Assembly: GCA_002887195.1 (NCBI GenBank)
Contig: PJAB01000511.1
Span: 1-24,964, forward strand
Source of the DNA: Chrysochromulina parva
Lineage: Eukaryota; Haptophyta; Prymnesiales; Chrysochromulinaceae
Length of the DNA: 24,964 bases
Direction of reading: 5' to 3'
How positions within the stretch are numbered: the stretch's first letter is position 1; every line of letters begins with the position of its first letter. This document shows, in pieces, positions 17,601 through 24,700 of the stretch. A model generated the notes under the pieces. The model saw only the letters and a program-made list of their open reading frames with translations. It did not search any database and had not been told where the DNA came from. The position numbers were made by a program, and so were the translations under genes.

Positions 17601-20600
17601 CCGCGCCCGTCATCATCGAGATGTCGCAACGTTTCACGAAGACAGGGTACGTCTTGCCGGTGAGCTCCACGACCTCCACCGACTTCCCGGGCTGACGCAA
17701 AAAGTTGCGGAAAACCTCCTTCGAGCTGCCGATGGTCGCCGAGGTGATGATGACGCGCACATCCGTGTCCGCGACGAGCCGCTTGATGAGAGCGAGGCTC
17801 ATGTCGATCTCCGCTGAGCGCTCGTGCGCCTCGTCGAGGATGACGGCCGCGTAGCCGACCGACTCCTCCACCGCGGCCGCCGACTCTTTTTTGGCAGCCG
17901 CCCCGTCGACCGCCGGCGCCGAAGTGCGCGCCGGTTTCCGTGCAAACCGCTGGGGGTCCTTTGCGAGTTGCACGAAGAGGCCATGGGTCATGAAGCGGAT
18001 TCGTGTCTCCGCCGAGGCTTCCTCCTCGCCTCGGCCCACTGTGTAGCCCACCTCTCCGCCGACGACAATGCCGCGCTCTTCGGCGACACGCTGGCAGAGG
18101 GAGGACGCGTTCACGCGGCGCGGCTGCAGCACAGCGACCTGCCGCGTCTCGTGGGGGTCGAGCACGTGGTCGAGCAGATACTGCGGCAGCTGCGTCGATT
18201 TTCCCGAGCCGGTCGGTGCTGTGACAATCAGCACCTGGTGCTGCTTGAGCTTGGCAATCAACTGCGCGCACAGGTGGGGGAGCACAATGAGCTACGATGG
18301 AGGGACAGGGTGCTGCTGGAGGGATAGTGAGCTGCCATGGAGGGACGATGAGCTGCGATGGAGGGATAGTGAGCTGGCATGCGGCTGCGAATCACGCGCG
18401 CGCTTCGTCGCGCTCCATGGTAGGTATGGCACCACGCGCCACGCGCCTCACCTCCTCCTTGGCCGCATAGACGGGAAGACCCGCGTCAAATTGGCGCTTC
18501 TCGCGCTCAAACCTGTTGCGCAGCTCCTCACGCGCAGCATCCGCCGAAGAACCACTATGGTACGTGCGCTCAAACTCGCGCAGGCGCGCAGTGTAGTAGT
18601 CGACCGCCTTCCGGCCGTCGTCATACGCTGCCTTGGCGAACGCGACCTCTTCCTTCTTAATCTGCTCGGCCAACTTGTGAGCCTCTTTTTCCGCCTTAGC
18701 CGCTGCCTCCCGCGCGGCTGCTCCCGGGTCGACGGCCGGACCAGTATCCGGACCGAAGTCGACAATGTGTGTCGGCACGAGTTGCTTCGTGTGTTGCCAC
18801 ACGAGAACAGATCCGGCGGGAGGGTCGCTGGCGTTGCCGCCGAGTCCCTGCTTGCATGCTGGCGAGAAGGCGTCTGGGTTGACCAAGCCGTTCATGACGA
18901 GGATCGAGCCGCTAGTGCCCGCATACTGGTTCGGCGTGCTCATGTCGCCGTGCACGCTGTACACGCCGCGGCCCAACGCAAGGCCGACGTTCGAACCAAA
19001 GAGCTTATCGTCGAAGCCGTTCAGCGCGATCGAAGTCGATCGCCATACGTCGGGTGTACCATGGTAGACATTGCCGAGCTCGCGCTGCAACGCGCCCTTG
19101 GCACTCAGCACGCCCTTCTCCTTTTCGTACTCGGCCTGCCGCACGCCCACCCTACACTGACGAATTGACGTGACCACGCGCCCCTGAGGGACCAGCGCTG
19201 TCAAGCGATTGTAATTGGGGTCCGACGGGGGCAGCGGCGTGATCGGCGGCGGTGGCGGCGGCGGCGGCGCAGCCATCTTTGCCATCTTGAGCGACCACTC
19301 GCTGCCAAACTTTTCTTTGAGCCATGCCTTCTGATCAAGCTCCCTCAGCTTGGTGCACTTGTTCAGCTCCGCCTGGATGGTCGCGCCGAGGTCTTCGGTG
19401 ATCTGAACCTGCTATGCGCAGCCGGCGACAAGGGGACGCATGGGGTCATCAAGGGCCATCAAGGGTCTTTAAGGGTCATCAAGGGTCATCAAGGGTCATC
19501 AAGGCGACATGGGGACGCATGGGGACGGATGAGGGGTAGCTTTCACAGCGGACGGGAGAAGCGGATGAATCGAGGGAGTTGACAAAGTGGAGGCACTCAG
19601 GAGAGGGTCGAGGCAATCAGGAGAGTGTCGTGTCGATTGGCGAGGCAATCAGGAGAGTGTCGCTTGGCGAGCGTCGTGGCGAGCGCACCGCGCCGTTGAG
19701 AACACTCTGCACCGCTTGCTGCACGAGCGGCTCCTTGACCATCTTGGCCAGAAAGTCCGAGATGCGCTCGCTTCGGTGACGGAGCTCACGGAAGGCGCCC
19801 TGCTCGGTGGTAGGCATCGTCGGGTTGCCGCCGCCCTTGTCGACCGCGGCGACGAGGGCGGCCCACGAGACCCAAGTAAGGTAGGCGGCCTCGGCGCCGC
19901 GCGGCTTGAAGTGCATCGAGTTGTAGTGCTTCGCCACGTGCGCAAACGCGGGCCCACCCTCCTTGGGACGCGCGACGAAGAGGACGTACTTGCCTTGACG
20001 GCCGGCGAGGTAGATCTGGCGCGCGGGCGGGTTGGAGAAGAGAGCCCTGAGTGAGTCCTCGCACAACTTTTTGCCCGTCTCCTCGCAGAACTCGCGGCAT
20101 GCCACGTCGAGCGGCATCTCGCGCGCATGGTCTCGCTTGCCGCCGAGTGGCTTGAGGCCTTCGTGAGACTCCATACCGAGGAGAACTTCCGGATCACCAC
20201 CATGGCCACGGCGCAGCGCGAGCGCACCGGCTGAGCTGAAGCCTCCCTGCTCCTTTGGCAGCAGCTGAGCAGGCCGCAGGTTTTGGGGCGCTGTGGCGTC
20301 GTAGCTCTCGCCATCGCCGGGATCAGGTGTTGGCGGTGGGCGGGGTGTGGGCGGTGGGCGGGGTGTTGGCGGCGTTGGCTTCGGATCCACACCGCCTTCG
20401 GGTGGGCCTTCAAGCGGAGTGGTCACCTGGGAGTGCGCGAGTTGAGGCGCCGCGGTCGGTGAGTCACAGGATGCGCTGGCGGTTGGCATAGCGCGTATGC
20501 AGTAGCTCAGCGGCATAGCGCATATGCAGGCAATCTTGCCGCAGCGTGCGGGCGGTACGCGCGTGTGGGCGGGCGGTACGGGCGGTATGCACGTACAATG

Positions 20601-21523
20601 CCAAAGACGCCCTCCCTCTGCACCCCCATGACCGCGGCCATGCCGGAGCCAAAGACTCGCTGGCCGTCGCGCAGATTCCAGTTGCCTGCGTTCGCACCCC
20701 ACACATGGTAGTTCGTGGCGCATGCGCCGTCGCCGACACGGCCGAAGACCACCCGGCCCGGGAACATCTCACGCAGGTTGTAGAGGGATTCGTCAAGTGC
20801 ATCGATGAAGCGCTGGTACTGCGCGTCCGTGAAGCCTTCGTCCTGCGCCGAGGGGCGGCAGCGCAAGCGGTGAGAGGTGTATGTAAGGGCAGTGAGATAT
20901 AGTGGCGCAGGCACAGCGTTCACCTTCCACTGCTGTAGGGCGAGGCCCTTGCCCAGGCGCGGCTCACGGCAATCGCCGTCACTTGCAATGGTCGCCTTGG
21001 CGTCTTGTTTTCTGATTAGGATTTCGGCCAGCTCAGCGATGCGCTTGCGGGCGTGGGCAATGTATACCTCCTCGGGGCTCATCGGCCTCGGCAGCGGTGG
21101 CGGCGGTGCGGGCGGCCCCACGGAGGGGTCGATGGCACTCGGGCTGCCACCGTCGTATGCATCCTTGGGGCTCGTCGGCTTTGGCAGCGGTGGCGGCGGT
21201 GCGGGCGGCCCCACGGAGGGGTCGATGGCCCTCGGGCTGCCACCGTTGCCGCTGCCGCCGTTGGGTCTTCGTAGTTTAATCTGCTTCCTGATTTCCATGG
21301 AGTGGCCTCGGGGAATGCCATCTTTTATGAGCTGGTCGTGCATCTCGTTTAGTTCAACGTCATCGTATTGCAGCAGTATTTCCAAGCTGCCGAAGCCGGC
21401 ATCCTTCATGATTGCCGTGTAGGATGCAGCGTTCTGGCGCACATCAGGATGCGTAAATTTTCCCAGGAATCCGTCGAGCGTTTCGCCCACGCCCGCCGCG
21501 GTGAGGTCGCCATGTGGCGGCAT
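13902..21523 (-). CDS. SAM-like / Nudix / PARP / DEAH helicase / WWE-like / KH-like / nucleotidyltransferase mosaic protein
   Basis: Seven exons were deduced on the minus strand: 21523-20924, 20842-20597, 20426-19689, 19408-18452, 18261-15619, 15453-14550 and 14446-13902 (TAA), about 2210 residues, all joins in frame. Order: SAM-like 15-83; repeated Pro-rich linker 96-148; unidentified 201-282; Nudix 340-500; PARP-type catalytic domain 636-745; charged helix 750-835; DEAH helicase core 838-1260 with TGSGKST 864-870, DEAH 990-993, SAT 1021-1023 and QRTGRAGR 1244-1251; HA2/OB region to 1728 with a WWE-like insertion at about 1418-1488; KH-like 1768-1835; nucleotidyltransferase 1995-2210. The PARP exon ends LPVYAAKEE and the next begins LIAKLKQHQV, together the usual N-terminal element of a DEAH helicase, which ties the halves into one gene. 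An RNA-directed, NAD-dependent enzyme is inferred. The main uncertainty is the joins at 20427-20596 and 19409-19688. Confidence 0.82.
14447..14549 (-). other. Intron 6 of the PARP-helicase gene (103 bp)
   Basis: Donor TACGGCG|GTCAGT, acceptor TGTACGCAG|GC, phase 1. The join restores VYGGFLRDW, the Gly-Gly-x-x-Arg-Asp motif of the nucleotidyltransferase. TGTACGGCGG and TGTACGCAGG at the two ends are an imperfect 10-bp direct repeat. Copy 1 of the domain has no intron here. Confidence 0.88.
15133..15336 (-). other. KH-like domain with degenerate GXXG loop
   Basis: Residues about 1768-1835 follow FTVPLGEKGHNALVQDGDF, then FETIRRKFPSVLINF, NLIVTCP and AAMEAAIKLRINRRLEDL. This is the beta-alpha-alpha-beta-beta-alpha order of vigilin-type KH domains, with the GXXG loop replaced by VQDG. 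Such degenerate copies often have a structural role and do not bind RNA directly. Confidence 0.55.
15454..15618 (-). other. Intron 5 of the PARP-helicase gene (165 bp) with 7-bp tandem repeat
   Basis: Donor CAAACG|GTGCGT, acceptor GATGACAG|GAT, phase 0. On the plus strand 15530-15585 is about eight units of AAGGAGC/AAAGGAGC. On the transcribed strand this is (GCTCCTT)n, which gives the intron a strong pyrimidine tract. Confidence 0.82.
15619..18261 (-). other. DEAH-box helicase core and HA2/OB region
   Basis: Residues 848-1728 lie in one exon. Motif I APTGSGKST (18193-18219), motif II DEAH (17824-17835), motif III SAT, motif V region TNYAETGITVDNV and motif VI QRTGRAGR are all intact. This is the DEAH/RHA family of 3'-5' RNA-translocating helicases. 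The winged-helix/ratchet region follows (EANIEQTVLRL, VYLAAALSSS). The OB region resumes at DHWTLLRTVKGF and NWSMEHHLP. Confidence 0.93.
16339..16551 (-). other. WWE-like domain inserted in the helicase C-terminal region
   Basis: Residues about 1418-1488 read GFEVETDSGQFSPIHDTA, then ...LRQLL...Y.SRGQQYTARI and IVQTNDTTEKERKVRQV. The layout and ending are the same as in the four repeats of the NMNAT fusion. It sits between the ratchet helix and the OB-fold, a place where DEAH helicases normally have only a linker. Confidence 0.55.
18262..18451 (-). other. Intron 4 of the PARP-helicase gene (190 bp)
   Basis: Donor GAGGAG|GTGAGG, acceptor TGCGCGCAG|TTG, phase 0. Unspliced reading would stop about 20 codons later. 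The interior (18291-18380) contains four to five imperfect units of about 21 bp with GAGCTGC.ATGGAGGGA. Confidence 0.85.
18758..19087 (-). other. PARP-type ADP-ribosyltransferase catalytic domain
   Basis: Residues about 636-745. VYHGT (His644) and GRGVYS (Tyr678) followed by NQYAG match the first two triad positions and the NAD-binding loop of PARP domains, and KQLVPTHIVDF matches the terminal strand (xQxxPxYLIxF). The third triad position, eight residues before the Gln, falls on Val729 instead of Glu. That pattern is known from mono-ADP-ribosylating or inactive PARPs, so chain elongation is not expected. An acceptor could be protein or RNA. Confidence 0.75.
19409..19688 (-). other. Intron 3 of the PARP-helicase gene (about 280 bp, minisatellite-rich)
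   Basis: Donor GGCGCG|GTGCGC, phase 0. Acceptor is at 19410-19409 (AGCAG|GTT) or 19413-19412 (ATAG|CAG); both keep frame and differ by one Gln. On the plus strand the interior holds five 10-bp GGGTCATCAA-type units (19442-19505) and three GGCAATCAGGAGAGTGTCG-like units (19590-19660). Confidence 0.7.
19773..20255 (-). other. Nudix hydrolase domain
   Basis: Residues about 340-500. The Nudix box lies at 20070-20144 and reads GGKRDHAREMPLDVACREFC followed by EETG. REFCEETG is a good match to REUxEExG, and the first Glu is correctly seven residues before it. The leading Gly is six residues from that Glu instead of five. Nudix enzymes hydrolyse nucleoside diphosphates linked to other groups, including ADP-ribose, NAD and RNA caps. 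Position next to a PARP domain makes ADP-ribose or NAD-type substrates likely, by inference only. Confidence 0.75.
20427..20596 (-). other. Probable intron 2 of the PARP-helicase gene (170 bp)
   Basis: Donor GGCATT|GTACGT, acceptor GCACTCCCAG|GTG, phase 0. The interior has reiterated GCGGTACG- and GCATACGC-like words (20500-20595). Another acceptor at CCGCCAG further 5' would not keep phase with this donor. Confidence 0.6.
20597..20842 (-). other. Unidentified segment, residues 201-282
   Basis: This is a complete exon of 82 residues. It has a helix-like FTDAQYQRFIDALDESLYNLREMF followed by a Gly/Asn/Trp-rich stretch with HVWGANAGNWNLRDGQRVFG. The density of Trp, Asn and Gly suggests a folded, possibly ligand-binding domain. 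I cannot match it to a family. Confidence 0.5.
20843..20923 (-). other. Probable intron 1 of the PARP-helicase gene (81 bp, in frame)
   Basis: Donor AAG|GTGAAC, acceptor CTCGGCGCAG|GAC, phase 0, with a pyrimidine-rich interior. It is 27 codons without a stop, so retention would simply add 27 residues. I favour splicing because of the sites and the Cys/Leu/Thr-rich composition of the translated segment. Confidence 0.65.
21096..21235 (-). repeat. Duplicated Pro-rich linker (about 60 bp units)
   Basis: Two nearly identical units encode GGSP(R/S)AIDPSVGPPAPPPPLP(K/R)P, at residues 94-115 and 125-146. It is a flexible linker after the SAM-like domain and a candidate site for SH3/profilin-type contacts or simple length variation. 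Confidence 0.85.
21275..21481 (-). other. SAM-like domain at the N-terminus of the PARP-helicase protein
   Basis: Residues 15-83 follow LDGFLG..THPDVRQNAASY...MKDAGFGSLEILLQYDDVELNEMHDQLIKDGIPRGHSMEI. It aligns without large gaps with the SAM-like domain at 11853-12065. This suggests the two proteins share a binding partner or bind each other. Confidence 0.65.
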
Positions 21524-21705
21524 TGTGCCTACTGATGGTGCTCTCGTGCGTGATTAAAAACAAGTGTTACTGCATCCTTTGCGTACGGATTTCGTCATCT
21601 TTTAACGCGGCGATATGTGACTTCCGTTTTTCCAGAACAATCTCGGGAATTTTCCTTTCTTTAGACTGTCTTTAGAGCGCTTCTTCGAGGACTAGGAACT
21701 ACCCC
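21524..21705. promoter_or_regulatory. Shared 182-bp divergent promoter region
   Basis: This lies between the ATG of the minus-strand PARP-helicase gene and the ATG at 21706 of the plus-strand exonuclease gene. It is clearly less GC-rich than the flanks, with several T/A runs (AAAAACAAG, TTCCGTTTTTCC, TTTTCCTTTCTTTAG). The spacing implies co-regulated divergent transcription. No defined TATA box or known site could be assigned. Confidence 0.55.
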
Positions 21706-24700
21706 ATGTTACCAGCAAAAGCACGAACTATGGCGCGGCAGGAACTGCTCGCGCGCGTGCTGTCCGCGCAAGAAGACACTTACTATGGATACGCCACAGC
21801 TCTGCGCGAGATGCGCGCCGGCTACAAACAGACGTGTTGGATGTGGTGGATATGGCCCACACTGGCAGGTGTGCGCGAGACCAGCCAACCAGAGTTTTAC
21901 GTGCCAGACGCAGAGGCTGTTTTGGAGTGGCTTCGACATCCGAAGCTTGGCCCTCGCTTTGTCGAAATCACGCTCGAAGCGGTGAGTCACCTCAACGCCG
22001 GCGTGAGTCCATTAGTGCTGTTCGGCTGGCAGCAAGTCGACGTGGATAAGTTTCACGAATGCGTGACACTCTTCGGGGAGGTCACCAGGAGTTTCACCAG
22101 GGGCAGCGACCCCGATCCCATGCGGGATGAAGTTCGGTCACTCTGTCATGATGCGCTGGACGCGCTGCAGCGACCACCCCACCAGAAGACGCTCGAGGTG
22201 CTACACCGGACGGGCGCTGTGACGGGCGAGTTATCCAGGCCGCACCCGCCGCTCGACCCCCACTCGTTCAATCGCACCGAGTCGTACCCTCAAGATGCGT
22301 CAACACCTCCTCGTACCGAGGTGGCCGACTTCCTCGCCGAGCTCGGCCTCGCCGCGTACACGGCGGTGATGCGCGCCGATGGTTTCGATAGCATTGCAGC
22401 CCTCGGTACGATGGATAGTGACGACGCCACCGAGATGCGCACGGCACTCGCCGCCCGTGGAGTTCCTCGAGGCGACGTCGACCGCATTCTCGGCGCGGCA
22501 GCAGCCCGGGTTAGGGATAGCACCCTCCAAGCCGAGAATGCGCTGAGAATGCGCCAAGCGTCCGGCAGCGGAGCCGCGGCTGGAACGCCTGTGCAGCCGC
22601 AGCCACCGCCCGTGTCCCACGCAGCCTCCGTGGCAGATGCTGCGAGGCCCGCGAGCGTTTCTCGTCTCCTCTCGCAGCAGCCTCACCCGCCGCGTGGCGC
22701 TGGTGGGGCGCCGCAGGCTTTTGAGGCTGTAGCGGCGGCGGGAGCCAAGGCGGCTGCAGCAGCACGTACCCAATCGCCAGTGGGGGACCTGACCGTTCCC
22801 CAGGGGGGGGGCTGTGGGGGCTGGAACGCCTGTGCAGGGGCACCTGTGGGGAACCTGACCGATCCTCCTCCGCCGCTCGCCTCTTTGACGAATTCCCGTC
22901 GCTCTGTGGGGAACCTAACCGATCCTCCTCCGCCGCTCGCCTCAACCGCGGTAGCAAGGTTCGCGCCGATCACAGTTCGAAAGGGGGACATCGACGCGGA
23001 AGTGGCCCAGCAGGCTCACGTGTGCCTCCGGAGGATGAATGAGGCCACACTGGCGGATCCGAAAACGGCCGAGCAGCTCCGGCCTCTGTGCACCGCGGAC
23101 GCACCCGTCCGAGACGGTGGATGGTCATGCATGCGGATGGCGAGTGTGGCGCCGCCCAATACGGTGCCGCTCGTGCCCAATACGGCGCCGCGCCTCCTCG
23201 CGCTCGATGTGGAGATGATAGAGAGGCGTGCCGACGGCGTGCGGCTGCCGGTGAGCGCGGCCCTCATCTGCTGCGACCTTTCGCCACAGCAGTCGAAGCG
23301 CGTCGTGCTCTTTTCTGGCCTGGTGGATCCGACGGACTTCGATCGTGAGTGGCGGAGCGGCCCCGCGGCGTATGACTACAAGGTACGTGCTGGCCAAATT
23401 CGTCACCGAGCTGCCCTTTGATTGCGACCTGATGGCGGCTGATTGCCTCCCTCATCAGGAGGAATTCGTCGGACTCAACTACACGGCGCTGCTTGCGGCG
23501 TATGAGCGCGGCGAGATGCGCACGGTGCGCGCCCTGCAGCACCTCGTACAGGTGCACATGCACAGCGCCACCTATCTCGTCGGCCACGGCCTCAGTAATG
23601 ACCTCAAGGCGCTTCGCCTCCACGGCCCCGGGCTTGAAGCGCGCGTCGTCGACACACAAGCGCTCTACCGGCGGCCAGCGGGCGGCCACGCGAAGCTCAA
23701 GGCCCTTGTGGAAGCCATGCTACCGGCCGAGGCGTGGCGGGACTTCCAGGCGGCAGGCGCGCCGCACCCACCCGATCAGGTGCGCTAATGACCTGTGATG
23801 ACCTCGAATGTCCTCGAATGACCTCTGATGACTGCACCCACCCCATCAGGACGCCGACGCGGCACTCGAGCTCGTTAGGTGGGTGCAGTCTGGCCTCTGA
23901 TGACCTCTGATGACCTCTGATGACCTCTGATGACCTCTGATGACTGCTCGAGCTCGTTAGGCGTGAGCTGTCACTTCTCCTCGAGCAGCCTCAGCGCCCT
24001 ATTGGCGAGTGGGGCATCAGCGACGGCAGCGGCGGCAATCGCGGAGGTGGCTCGAACCGCCCAGTAACGGCCAATAGTTCGCAGGCGATTCGGACGGTAC
24101 TCCTAGTGGCCGAGTCAGACGTCGGGCGTCTGATTGGGAAAAAGGGCTCTAAGATCGATCAGCTTCGCGCCGAGAGCGGTGCGCAACTCGAGCTTCTAGA
24201 GCCAGCCGAGAGCCAGAAGTGGGGCGGGAGCACAGACGTTACGAAACGAGTGCTGCGCATCACGGCGCCCGACAGGGCCACGCTTGAGCGTGCGTGTGAG
24301 CTCGTCCGTATGTCGGTGCTGGTGCCTCCCGTTGTTGCCATGGATCATCTGACTCGGGGCCCACCTGATGAGGCAGGCAATCAGCATGCAATCAGGGTGC
24401 CTCCCGCTGTTGCCACGGATCATCCGACTCACCCTCAGCATGCAAGTGCTCATCACGGCGCCCTTTCCACGGATCATCCGACTCACCCAGCCTCCATGGT
24501 GAAGGCAGAAGCCGACTCGAAGCGCAATCAGGCCAGCGAGGATCCAGAAGCTCCCAGACGGATCTCTTCGGCTGATCGAGCCCTCGAAGCTGCCAAGGTC
24601 ATCGAAGCTGAACAGCGCATGGCTGCAGCAGAGCGTGAGATGGCTGCACGGAAACTGCCGGCAGCGGGGAAACCATCGAGCTCCTTCCATATTGGGAAAC

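Noticed and set aside
14579..17817. Plus-strand frames over the helicase (14579-15733, 15766-16596, 17125-17817)
   Set aside because: They lie opposite intact DEAH motifs and the KH/nucleotidyltransferase exons and have no family content.
13902..21523. Nudix, PARP and helicase as three separate genes
   Set aside because: Each is joined by phase-compatible canonical splice sites, there are no plausible stops followed by new promoters between them, and the helicase entry motif is completed only by the PARP exon. Transcript evidence is still lacking.
23780..23961. Short regularly repeated decamers as a CRISPR array or transposon ends
   Set aside because: Units are 10 bp and directly adjacent without unique spacers, and they lie inside introns of a eukaryotic gene; the flanking repeats are explained by exon-end copies.
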